Of a stretch of 64,000 bases of DNA, positions 27,755 through 36,283 are shown in pieces; the first letter of the stretch is position 1; each line of letters begins with the position of its first letter. The position numbers and the translations under genes were made by a program. The notes beneath the pieces are model-generated. The model was not told the DNA's origin, did no database searches, and saw only the letters and a program-made list of their open reading frames with translations. Origin of the DNA: Brassicibacter mesophilus (GTDB lineage Bacteria > Bacillota > Clostridia > Tissierellales > Proteiniboraceae); assembly GCF_050433385.1 (NCBI RefSeq), contig NZ_JBNPXI010000012.1, positions 61,857 to 125,856 on the forward strand. Reading direction: 5' to 3'.

Positions 27755-27883
27755 TAAAGAAATAGCGAAGCAGTAAAAACTACTTCGCTATAAAGTCTAA
27801 CTTATTGGGGTCACATCAGATAAGTGGTCTATTTTTTTGTTTTACTTCTAAATTATTATGTACCTACTATCTTCTAATATTTT

Positions 27884-27979
27884 TTAACAAATAAAATACA
27901 TCTTAGCAAATTCTTTTTCATCTAAACAAATTTTATTTTTTATTAATTCTTGTATGATTTTTTCTTTTAATAAGCTCAA
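27884..27979 (-). CDS. Small hypothetical protein, 31 residues
   Basis: TTG 27979 stands eight bases after a perfect AAGGAGG and opens MSLLKEKIIQELIKNKICLD then EKEFAKMYFIC, amphipathic and without a membrane segment. The ribosome site is much better than expected by chance. The rest of the spacer 27819-28351 has only scattered traces. Confidence 0.4.
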   Translation of the reverse strand: MSLLKEKIIQELIKNKICLDEKEFAKMYFIC

Positions 27980-28351
27980 TTTTGGTATCCTCCTTCGTTT
28001 TGATATCAGTAACAAGAACATATGTTTGCATGTTTTAAATTATACCCTTCTTTCATTTCTAAATCAACCTTATTTTTATCAATATAATTTTCTGTTTCAT
28101 TTTTATTTACATCAACAACTATGATTTTTGAACATTAATAGGATAAGTCTGTCCTTTTTTTGTAACTCAGATGGGCATAGAAAAATGAAGATTTTCTATT
28201 GATTAACAGATAGTCATCAATTTTTTCAAGTGCTAAATCTCTGTATTAACTACAGATTCACGCATGATTTGACATATTCACTTTAAGAATATACAATTAA
28301 ATTTTATATCAATGGTTAACGTATATTAAGCAATAGAATGGAGGACAACAT

Positions 28352-31204
28352 ATGAAAAAAACCTTAAAAATTTTTACTAGTGATATTAAAAATATTTTAA
28401 AAAACAAAATTGCTTTAATTATAGTATGCGGATTATTAGTTTTACCATCTCTTTATGCATGGTTTAACATATACGCTTCTTGGGATCCTTATGGAAATAC
28501 TGGTGGCATTACAGTTGTTGTGTGCAACAATGATTTAGGAGGGAAAATGAAAGACCGTGATATTAATATTGGTAAAGATCTTGTAGAGAACTTAAAAGAA
28601 AACCATACGTTAGGGTGGACATTTGTAGATGATCCTGATAAAGCTATAGGTCTTGCTAGAACTGGAGAAGTTTACGCTAGTATAATAATTCCAAAGGATT
28701 TTTCTCAAAAAATGAGTACGATTATTGATGATAATCCAATGAAACCGTCACTAGAATATTATGTTAACGAAAAAATAAATGCTATTTCTCCTAAAATTAC
28801 CGATAAAGGAGCTTCAACTCTTCAGAATAAAATTAGCACTGCTTTCGTTGAATCAGTTACTGACCAAATTTTTGCGATGTTAAAGGATGTTGGTATAAAA
28901 ACACAAGATGTGTCTCCAATACTTAATTCATACAAAGAACATTTAGATAATTTAACTGAAAATATTCCTGTTATGATTCAACGTTTAAATGATAATGCTG
29001 AAACAGTTGACAGTGGTTCACAACTTGTTTCTCTTTCTTCTAAAGACATCGATTTTGTAGATAATGTTTTAAAAGATTTAGTTTCTTTTACTAATGATTT
29101 CAAAACAGATATTGACGCTATTAATAATAATGCAGATGAAATTTCAAGAGATCTTGTTGAAACTCTTAACTTAACAAAAACCTGTCTTGAAGACTTAGAT
29201 AATAATACTGTGAAATTTAAAGAAAAAATTGTATTAGATAAACCTAATATTGTAGATACTCTCAATGAAAGTTCTGTTGATTTAAAAACAATTATTAAAG
29301 ATATGCGCTCTATTCAAAGAAGTCTTAAACAGTTCGATAAAGATATATCTCCTGAAATAGAAGGCTTAGTTAAAATAATAGAAAACCAATTAACTGAACT
29401 AGAAACTTTATTAGAAAAAATGTCAGCTCATGATTTAAATAATGATGTTGTAAATAAACTAACTAAATCTATTCATGAATTAAATTCTAAAATTAAGCCT
29501 AACCTTTTAAAGTTAGATAACTTATTACAAGATAATTATAAAACTAATAATGCTGAGTATAATTATATACAGGCTATATCAAACAGTCTTTCTGATTTAT
29601 TTGTAGAACTTGAAGACAAAGCTGAAACTACTGAGAGAGCTGCTAAAATATCTGATGATATTTTAATAGATGTTCAAAGTTTAAAAAATGAGATTACATT
29701 TAATAAATCACCTCTTCTAAAAACTTTAAATTCTATAGAAGAAAATATTAAAAATTTAAATGCCAATTACTTATTTGAAGAATCACTGTCAAATTTAAAA
29801 TCTGACCATCAAAAATTGGAAAAATATAAAACTGGATTTTCTGCCTTAAATGCTATATTAGAAACATCAAGTACTCAAGTTGATTCAGCTATATCCACAA
29901 TTGATAGCATAGATAGTACAGCTACTTCTATTAATAATGATGTTAACAAATCCATATCTTCTTTTGAGTATTATACACATGCTTTAGAAAAAGATATAAG
30001 TAAGAGCAGAAAAAATCTTAACAAAATTGATAGATTAATAGCAAATGAAAAAAATGCACTGATACCTCTAGTTAATGAAATTACGAATATTTCTTTAAAC
30101 AGATTAGAAGATGTATCTAACCAATTAAGCGATTTATCAAATGACATTAAGAATAATGACGTTGAAAAATCATTAGATAATATGCATAATTTGAATTCAA
30201 ATATTATTAGTAATCTAGATACTTTAATTATAAAATTGAATACTGATTTAACTGCTACTGTAAAAAGATATTTATCTAGTGCCTCTAATTTTTCATCAGA
30301 TGTTAATATATTGCTTGTAAGTATTACTGAGAAAACATCACTAATGAAGGATTTTTCAAACAAATTAGCTCATAGTGGCCAAGCTACTGCTGACGATATG
30401 ATTAAATTAAGCCAAAAATTACCAGAACTACAAGAGGATTTAATTCGTATTAGCACCAAAATTGAAAATTTTAATGAAAAAATTAATATCCAAAAATTTA
30501 TAAATAAATATCAATTTAACGAAAATGCAATTTCTGATTTTATAGCATATCCCGTTGACTTGAACTCGCATTCACTATATTCTACAGATTATTATGGATG
30601 TAGCATGACACCTTTTTATACTGTATTATCTCTTTGGGTTGGAGTTTTGGTTTTATCTTCATTATTGTCAACTAAAAGCAAAAATGTAGATTTCAAACCT
30701 ACTCCGCTACAAAATTATTTGGGCAAATATCCTTTATTTGCCATCTTAGCGGTTCTTCAAGGTTTGATTGTATCATTAGGTGATTTATTTTTATTAAAAG
30801 TTACTGCAGTCGAACCAGTTTTATTAGTAGTTTTGAGTATGTTTTTAAGTTTAGTGTTTTGTACAATAATATATACTTTAATTTCTCTTTTCGGAAATGT
30901 AGGAAAAGCAATGGGAGTTGTGCTTTTAGTGCTACAAGTTGCTGGATCTGGTGGAACTTTCCCAATACAAATGACTCCACCATTTTTTCAAAAGCTTTAT
31001 GCATGGCTTCCTTTTACTTATGGGATTGGTGCTTTAAGAGAAGCTGTATTTGGAGTTCTTTATACTTCACTTAAAAAAGATATTCTTATATTATTTTCTT
31101 ATTTTATTGTATTTTTAATAGTTGGAATTTTATTTGTAAGTGTAAATCATAAGCATATAGAAAAAATAACGCATAAACTTGAGGAATCAGGAATTACTGA
31201 ATAA
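28352..31204 (+). CDS. YhgE/Pip-family membrane protein
   Basis: 950 residues. One N-terminal helix (about 20-40), then the Pip signature NIYASWDPYGNTGGITVVVC and an extracellular region of about 650 residues with long coiled segments. The C-terminal ABC-2-like bundle has five or six helices (about 740-935, containing GSGGTFPIQMTPPFFQKLYA and LPFTYGIGALREAVFG). Relatives serve as phage receptors (Pip of Lactococcus, YueB of Bacillus) or accompany type VII secretion. No ESX genes lie nearby. Start ATG follows GAATGGAGGACAACAT. Confidence 0.9.
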   Translation: MKKTLKIFTSDIKNILKNKIALIIVCGLLVLPSLYAWFNIYASWDPYGNTGGITVVVCNNDLGGKMKDRDINIGKDLVENLKENHTLGWTFVDDPDKAIGLARTGEVYASIIIPKDFSQKMSTIIDDNPMKPSLEYYVNEKINAISPKITDKGASTLQNKISTAFVESVTDQIFAMLKDVGIKTQDVSPILNSYKEHLDNLTENIPVMIQRLNDNAETVDSGSQLVSLSSKDIDFVDNVLKDLVSFTNDFKTDIDAINNNADEISRDLVETLNLTKTCLEDLDNNTVKFKEKIVLDKPNIVDTLNESSVDLKTIIKDMRSIQRSLKQFDKDISPEIEGLVKIIENQLTELETLLEKMSAHDLNNDVVNKLTKSIHELNSKIKPNLLKLDNLLQDNYKTNNAEYNYIQAISNSLSDLFVELEDKAETTERAAKISDDILIDVQSLKNEITFNKSPLLKTLNSIEENIKNLNANYLFEESLSNLKSDHQKLEKYKTGFSALNAILETSSTQVDSAISTIDSIDSTATSINNDVNKSISSFEYYTHALEKDISKSRKNLNKIDRLIANEKNALIPLVNEITNISLNRLEDVSNQLSDLSNDIKNNDVEKSLDNMHNLNSNIISNLDTLIIKLNTDLTATVKRYLSSASNFSSDVNILLVSITEKTSLMKDFSNKLAHSGQATADDMIKLSQKLPELQEDLIRISTKIENFNEKINIQKFINKYQFNENAISDFIAYPVDLNSHSLYSTDYYGCSMTPFYTVLSLWVGVLVLSSLLSTKSKNVDFKPTPLQNYLGKYPLFAILAVLQGLIVSLGDLFLLKVTAVEPVLLVVLSMFLSLVFCTIIYTLISLFGNVGKAMGVVLLVLQVAGSGGTFPIQMTPPFFQKLYAWLPFTYGIGALREAVFGVLYTSLKKDILILFSYFIVFLIVGILFVSVNHKHIEKITHKLEESGITE

Positions 31205-31314
31205 CATAAGAAGCATGACCACAACAAAAGGATATCAACTATATTGGTTAGAGCGATGACAGAAATTGATTAAATGTATGATAAAATTATTGATATTGTT
31301 TAAGGGTGAATAAT

Positions 31315-31650
31315 ATGAAGGATATAAATAAAATGTTTTCGCCGGAAATAAACTGTGGCAAAACAGCAAATATCGAAAGTAAAATAGAACTTGATGCAAC
31401 AAAAAAAACATCATGTCCCTGCTGTGGGTACCTCACGATACCTAATAATGGCGATGCACTTGCTTATATATGTCCTATATGTTTTTGGGAGATAGATACT
31501 TTCATTTCAAGCGAAAATGAAGAAAGTGACCAAAATCATGGACTAACTTTAGTTAAAGCAAAACAAAACTTAAAAAAATTTGGAGCGGTACTGCCGCATC
31601 TTAAAAAACATTGCCGACAGCCTATAGAGAGTGAATATCCAACAAAATAA
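31315..31650 (+). CDS. CPCC-type cysteine-rich protein
   Basis: 111 residues from ATG 31315 (AAGGGTG in front; the GTG within that site at 31306 is less likely). The core SCPCCGYLTIP... YICPICFWEID holds two CxxC pairs plus the CPCC motif that names the family, probably a small zinc-binding fold. A late Cys lies in KKHCRQPIE. Function unknown; members often occur near toxin-immunity or contact-dependent loci, but none is evident here. Confidence 0.85.
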   Translation: MKDINKMFSPEINCGKTANIESKIELDATKKTSCPCCGYLTIPNNGDALAYICPICFWEIDTFISSENEESDQNHGLTLVKAKQNLKKFGAVLPHLKKHCRQPIESEYPTK

Positions 31651-31677
31651 TGTAACAATCTTCATGAAATACGACAT

Positions 31678-31705
31678 AATGGAGCTTTAATATTAAAGCT
31701 CCATT
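31678..31705. terminator. Palindromic hairpin after the CPCC gene
   Basis: AATGGAGCTTTAAT/ATTAAAGCTCCATT is a perfect 28-base palindrome just after the gene, followed by A rather than T on the forward strand. It may stabilise the transcript end rather than terminate. Confidence 0.45.
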
Positions 31706-31731
31706 AAAAAACTTAAGTAGCAATATTATCC

Positions 31732-31960
31732 TTAAATAGGGTCTTTCATTGTCATTAAAAAAGCTATAACATTCTTTGGTGAATATGCTCCAATTAGAAA
31801 TATAATCAACTTATCTATTTCTACACTAAGATACTCAGCAGGTAGCACTCATATAGTAACTACTAAAGCAAATTCTTCATCTATGAAGCTTGCCATCTAT
31901 AGCCATATCCTTATCCAAAATGCTAGAAGAAAGCTAATCCCTTTTGTATTTGATGGAATT
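31732..31960 (-). pseudogene. Coding relic, unknown
   Basis: Reverse-strand frames read FIDEEFALVVTI, then VLPAEYLSVEIDKLIIFLIG and AYSPKNVIAFLMTMKDPI with a stop at 31734-31732. One stop interrupts it and no start is present. Identity unknown. Confidence 0.4.
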
Positions 31961-32043
31961 TGGAAAAATCAAGTATTATCTAACGACATTACATGAACTT
32001 TTATTATATGGATAATGGTAAGTTAATACAACAAAATCATATT

Positions 32044-32092
32044 ACCTATGATACGGTTCGCCGTAACAAATATAACGTAGGCTTTTTTTACT
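32044..32092 (+). repeat. GGTACGG-type palindromic repeat, copy 1
   Basis: Member of a dispersed family with core TTATGGTACGGTTCACCGTA. This copy reads CTATGATACGGTTCGCCGTA followed by ACAAATATAACGTAGG and a T-run, about 60 bases past the stop of the leftward AraC gene. Confidence 0.6.
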
Positions 32093-32149
32093 AATGCTAC
32101 CTCCCATCATATTGTTATATTTTCAAATTATTATGCTTATAATCCCCTT

Positions 32150-33040
32150 CTACTTTTTAGCAACTCTTATCCAGGTTTCACAATAACATTTTCCGTTTTC
32201 TTTATTGTAATACATCTCGAATTCGTAGCCATCTATTTTTTCATAACTTGCAGTAGGTAACCATTCCGTATAAACTCTTTTTATTAGTTTTTGAATAGCA
32301 CTGCTAGTTTCCTCCTCTATGTGTTCTTCTGTAGTAAATATGGCCCAAGTTGCAGCAGGTACATTAACCTCTTTATAACCTTCTGTAACACTTTTAGGTG
32401 TTTTAAATGCACAGAGCATATACGGAAATGTACTGCCTCCTGTACTTCGATAATCACAAATGGAGTTAACAGGCGCGAGGCCGTGTCTATTATTCCAATC
32501 CTCTCCAGTTGCCTTGATAATCTTGTCTAATGTTCCTTTGTTAATTTCATCGAACCAAAACTTAGGTATAGTCTTAAGATTTTCGCCATTTTCTGTAGTA
32601 AAGATTCCTTCTACCCCAAAAACTGTAAATGCCTCTTTCTGTTCAATCTTGTAATTCATCTCTACATCTCCTTTAATAGAAATATGAAAGGATAAACGTG
32701 GATAAGCCTTAAGCTGCACACCCATATTGCGCGCCGATGTAGGTGTTACTCCGTGAATATTAAGAAATGCACGAGTAAAAGCTTCTGGAGATTCGTAACC
32801 ATACTTAAGAGCAAGGTCCATAACCTTTATACTACTATTTTGAAGTTCAAATGCAGCAAGTGTCAATCGTCTTCTCCTAATGTATTCAGATAGAGAAACT
32901 TCAGTTATAAATGAAAACATGCGTTGAAAATTGTAAACAGAAGTGCAAGCTATTTGGGCAAGCTTGTCATAATCAATATGATCATCAAGGTTATCCTCTA
33001 AATAGCATAATGCATCATTCATTCTCTTTAACAACTCCAT
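32150..33040 (-). CDS. AraC-family regulator with GyrI-like effector domain
   Basis: 296 residues from ATG 33040 behind GGGGGAAAGTGT. Residues 1-105 carry the double HTH (YNFQRMFSFITEVSLSEYIR, ALKYGYESPEAFTRAFLNIH GVTPTSAR). Residues 135-295 form a GyrI-like/SOUL-type small-molecule domain (IEQKEAFTVFGVEGIFTTEN, FEMYYNKENGKCYCETWIRV). This layout is that of Rob/BmrR-type drug sensors. No target gene is adjacent on the same strand. Confidence 0.9.
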   Translation of the reverse strand: MELLKRMNDALCYLEDNLDDHIDYDKLAQIACTSVYNFQRMFSFITEVSLSEYIRRRRLTLAAFELQNSSIKVMDLALKYGYESPEAFTRAFLNIHGVTPTSARNMGVQLKAYPRLSFHISIKGDVEMNYKIEQKEAFTVFGVEGIFTTENGENLKTIPKFWFDEINKGTLDKIIKATGEDWNNRHGLAPVNSICDYRSTGGSTFPYMLCAFKTPKSVTEGYKEVNVPAATWAIFTTEEHIEEETSSAIQKLIKRVYTEWLPTASYEKIDGYEFEMYYNKENGKCYCETWIRVAKK

Positions 33041-33307
33041 ACACTTTCCCCCATTACTAGCCTTAATTTTACACCACAATGTCCTTTCACTTACTATTTT
33101 ACCGTAGATATGCCTATACTCCCTTGCAATCTATGCACAATATTGCATGGTATATATTAGCCCTATCAAAAACAGGTTTTAAAACATTACTATTCCTTAT
33201 TATATCTCTAAAGTTAACTTAAACTAAATATCTAATCTCGAAAAATATTCTTGAAACCTTACATCTTTCTTTCAAAACTACTCACATAAACAGCTTCAAG
33301 GAAAGTC

Positions 33308-33345
33308 TACGTTATTTATGGTACGGTTCTCCTTTCGTTACTAAA
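33308..33345 (+). repeat. GGTACGG-type palindromic repeat, copy 2
   Basis: Reads CGTTATTTATGGTACGGTTC then diverges in the second half. It lies 31 bases past the stop of the leftward monooxygenase-like gene. The spacer 33041-33375 otherwise holds nothing I can identify. Confidence 0.55.
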
Positions 33346-33375
33346 TACATGACTATTTTAAATCAGTTATTACTC

Positions 33376-33693
33376 TTATTTTTTCCATTTTTTCACTTGA
33401 TTCAAGTATTTTATTTTCACTGTCTTAGGATTTAATGATTTCCTAAAGTTTTCAGTAATAGGCATTTTCATCATCATTTTTGATGCTTCCTTAGATTCTT
33501 CTATAGACTCCCAATGCTGTATCATTATCCATTGACTACCTTCATTGACTTTAACAAGTTCTGTATCAATAAATCCATTTTGTTTTGAATGAAAATTCTC
33601 TTCAAGGTATTCAACAATCTTAATAGATTCTTCATCAGTAATCCCAGAAATAACTTGAAACTCCACAATTTCAGTACATACATTCTTATTCAT
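33376..33693 (-). CDS. ABM-domain (antibiotic biosynthesis monooxygenase-like) protein
   Basis: 105 residues from ATG 33693 (GAAGGT nine bases ahead; a further upstream start at 33717 is possible). It has the dimeric ferredoxin-like ABM pattern: CTEIVEFQVISGITDEESIK, LVKVNEGSQWIMIQHWESIE, SKEASKMMMKMPITENFRKS. Such proteins range from haem-degrading to quinol monooxygenases, and many have no known role. A leftward AraC gene is 80 bases upstream and could control it. Confidence 0.7.
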   Translation of the reverse strand: MNKNVCTEIVEFQVISGITDEESIKIVEYLEENFHSKQNGFIDTELVKVNEGSQWIMIQHWESIEESKEASKMMMKMPITENFRKSLNPKTVKIKYLNQVKKWKK

Positions 33694-33777
33694 AACATTA
33701 TTACCTTCACTAAACATAGTATTTTTTTATTTAATTTTACTTAATCTACGCCTTAGTGAATAGTAAAAACTCGACAA

Positions 33778-34596
33778 TCAATTATATTTAATTATTTGTT
33801 TTATAAAATTATTTTGATTTAAAAATTCCGTTGGAGTACTACCTGTAAATGATTTAAAATCTTTTATGAAATGAGTTTGATCATAATAGTTATTATTATA
33901 TGCAAGTGAAGTAAAGCTGTCATTGTCGTTTAAGCAATTTATAGTCTGTTGAAATCGATTGATTCGATAAAATAACTTTGGACTGATTCCTATGTATTTA
34001 TTAAATATTCTCTCAATCTGTCGCTGATTTATTCCATATTGCTTGCAAAGAACATTAATACCCATATTATTTATATTTTTATCGAATACTTCAAACACCT
34101 CATATATTTCTTTTCTTGGTATAAGAGAAGCATCAACTATCTTTACAATCTCATTTTCTATAATCTTAATTATCGTTGGAATCGAATCATCAGTATTGGT
34201 TTTATCTACTATCCTTTCTGTAAACCCCTTTATAATCAAATCTACCTCAATTGTCTTATTTTTAAACTCTGATATTGGTATTTTTAAAATTGGAAAAAGT
34301 CCAGTTGGGAAAAATGAAATCCCAAATACCCTTAATATACCACTTTGATTTATCAAATAGTATTTATCACTAATTCCATTAAAATGAAACCCTTTTGGTA
34401 CTATTTTAGTTTTTTCATCTTTCAAATATATAATTGGAGGAGATAAATTTAAAATCAAATCAATATTACTTACTGGCGAAAGCTTATGATTAACCTCAAC
34501 TGGTGATTTTGTTTCAATTACCCAGTAATATTTTATAAGACTTTTTAACATAGGATGTCTCACTGAATACCTTGTGGTTTGTAATAAATTTAACAT
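33778..34596 (-). CDS. AraC-family regulator (DUF6597-type N-domain)
   Basis: 272 residues from ATG 34596 behind TTGGAGGTGTATT. The N-terminal domain opens SVRHPMLKSLIKYYWVIETK, with the FGISFFPTGLFPIL stretch typical of regulators that have a DUF6597 sensor. The AraC double HTH is at about 170-265 (VLCKQYGINQRQIERIFNKY, YYDQTHFIKDFKSFTGSTPT). It is followed on the same strand by the ABM-domain gene. Confidence 0.85.
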   Translation of the reverse strand: MLNLLQTTRYSVRHPMLKSLIKYYWVIETKSPVEVNHKLSPVSNIDLILNLSPPIIYLKDEKTKIVPKGFHFNGISDKYYLINQSGILRVFGISFFPTGLFPILKIPISEFKNKTIEVDLIIKGFTERIVDKTNTDDSIPTIIKIIENEIVKIVDASLIPRKEIYEVFEVFDKNINNMGINVLCKQYGINQRQIERIFNKYIGISPKLFYRINRFQQTINCLNDNDSFTSLAYNNNYYDQTHFIKDFKSFTGSTPTEFLNQNNFIKQIIKYN

Positions 34597-34795
34597 AATA
34601 CACCTCCAAATGTTAAAATAATAAGCTTTCATCAAAATTTGTGAGAGTTTCATCATATAAACACATAATACTGTTTTTGCTAATAATCAAATCTGATATG
34701 ATACTTCTCGTATAATTATTTATAAAAAATTACTATACAATTTATTTTTAACTCCTGTATTTACGTTATACTAACGTTATAGTGAAAAATATGCC

Positions 34796-34836
34796 CTTTT
34801 CTACTTATGGTACGGTTCACCGTATCATATTCTAAA
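34796..34836 (+). repeat. GGTACGG-type palindromic repeat, copy 3
   Basis: Reads CTTATGGTACGGTTCACCGT then ATCATA, the cleanest centre in the family. It lies upstream of the leftward AraC gene rather than behind a gene end. Confidence 0.6.
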
Positions 34837-35290
34837 CTTAAATAAATTTGTTCAGTATTTAACTACCTTAATCCTGAAATTTAAATTCTTATTATAGATA
34901 TTAGATGTTGTTGTAAATATCATTCGCTTGTCATGATTAGCTAATAGTTTAATAAATAACTCTTTACTTGAAAATAATTTAAAATAAAGCAACTATTTAT
35001 TTTATATCCAATATGACATCATATTACAGCTCTGAAAATCATTCGTCATTTTTTGTATATATATCGACATTGTTAACTCACTTTTCATATTTGCTTATAC
35101 AAAAAGATACCTTGCTTCAAGAACTGTAAAAAAGAAATAATACATTAAAGTATATGTTTTAATGCACAGTAAAGAATCTCATTATGAAGAATGTAAAACG
35201 AAGGTAAAGAACATATTATTAAGATTGGTAATTGAAAATATTGAAAATAAATCTAAGAAAAATGTCTTCTTATTTTTATTAACCAAACAA

Positions 35291-35325
35291 AGACCTATGG
35301 TATGAATAGCCATGGGTCTCGTTTT
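35291..35325 (+). terminator. Forward terminator with no intact gene
   Basis: AGACCTATGG and CCATGGGTCT pair (one G-U) and are followed by CGTTTTT. No supported gene ends here, which hints at a lost or very small transcript upstream. Confidence 0.65.
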
Positions 35326-35617
35326 TACTATTTTTATTGGTGATATCTTCTATTTTATAATTATTTTACATCAATCTGTGTCTGTTCTTCTAGCTCATCA
35401 TATAAAAACATCAAGTAATCTACTTTTTCAACAATGCGTTTTTGTTCGTTTATATGTAAAACTAACATTATATTCAATTTTGGACGCCAGTGATTAAAAT
35501 GAAAATTCTAACATTATGTTCTACTAGATATTCTATATTAATATACCATCCTCTAAATTTAAAACTCTAACAGCATCAATTATGGAAAAAATACTTCAAA
35601 TCAACTTACATTTATTT

Positions 35618-36283
35618 TTAATATAGACCATATGTTTTATTTATCTCTTGAATAAAGATGATACCATTACCTGGCTCATCAATGCTAAGCTGCTCCCTAA
35701 TAGAAGAAGCTATTTGTTCTGTTAAATCGCTTTGAGATAAGATTAAAACAACTTCCTTCTCTGGCTCTATTTCCATAGAAAATAATTTACTTGTTTCATG
35801 AATTCCAGATCCTCTTGCATTGATAATCGTTGCTCCTCTTGAGCCTGCTCTGTTAGCAGCCTCTACAACAAATTCAGCCTTGCCTCTGTCCACAACAGTA
35901 AATATAAGATTATACATTAGATTTTTCACACCTCTTTTTTCTTTTATATCTTTGCATGTTAAGTTATGTGCACCTAATATGTTTAGGAGAGAAGTGCTAA
36001 ATGCTATACCATTATGAGGTTTCTCAAATCGAAATTTCTTATTGAGTTCCTCTAGAGCTGAATATGCAACAGCTTTTCCTGCCGCCATAATAATTATTTC
36101 TCTTCTAACTTCATTTAACCCTAAAATTTCCAAAATAGGACTTTTTATAGTGCCTTTTCCTAAAAGTATCGTACCACCTGTTACCCCATATTCTCTTGCA
36201 TGCTTCATAATTTTACTTGCTAGTCCAAATTTTACAATTATACAAATTAGTTCACATTCCGTAGTATCAGGACTATACTTCAT
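35618..36283 (-). CDS. Double PII-like signalling protein
   Basis: 221 residues from ATG 36283, whose ribosome site AAGGAGG lies inside the end of the upstream gene. It has two PII-type ferredoxin-like halves. The first shows LICIIVKFGLASKIMKHARE and GGTILLGKGT; the second shows LIFTVVDRGKAEFVVEAANR and GSRGATIINARGSGIHE, the T-loop region. PII proteins bind ATP/ADP and 2-oxoglutarate or bicarbonate and dock on transporters. The gene is translationally coupled to the DUF1538 membrane gene, so I infer that it gates that protein. Confidence 0.85.
   Translation of the reverse strand: MKYSPDTTECELICIIVKFGLASKIMKHAREYGVTGGTILLGKGTIKSPILEILGLNEVRREIIIMAAGKAVAYSALEELNKKFRFEKPHNGIAFSTSLLNILGAHNLTCKDIKEKRGVKNLMYNLIFTVVDRGKAEFVVEAANRAGSRGATIINARGSGIHETSKLFSMEIEPEKEVVLILSQSDLTEQIASSIREQLSIDEPGNGIIFIQEINKTYGLY

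Larger units (their letters stand above)
26288..27818 (+). mobile_element. Complete IS3-family insertion sequence
   Basis: 1531 bases. Imperfect 24-base ends TGAACTGACCCC... (26288-26311) and the inverse of TGATGTGACCCC... (27795-27818), with the TG...CA tips usual for IS3 elements. GAT flanks both sides (26285-26287, 27819-27821), a 3-bp target duplication. Inside are overlapping orfA and orfB frames and a slippery heptamer. It sits in the loop of a terminator stem (AAAATAGACC left, GGTCTATTTT right). Confidence 0.92.
34597..35617. other. Long spacer with one repeat and one terminator
   Basis: It contains repeat copy 3 (34796-34836), a weak 47-codon forward frame 35162-35305 (MHSKESHYEECKTKVKNILL...) without a ribosome site, and a terminator at 35291-35325. 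The rest is AT-rich sequence in which I see no gene. Confidence 0.5.

Noticed and set aside
28352..31204. Type VII secretion locus around the YhgE/Pip gene
   Set aside because: No WXG100, EssC-like ATPase or LXG toxin gene lies within the window near it.
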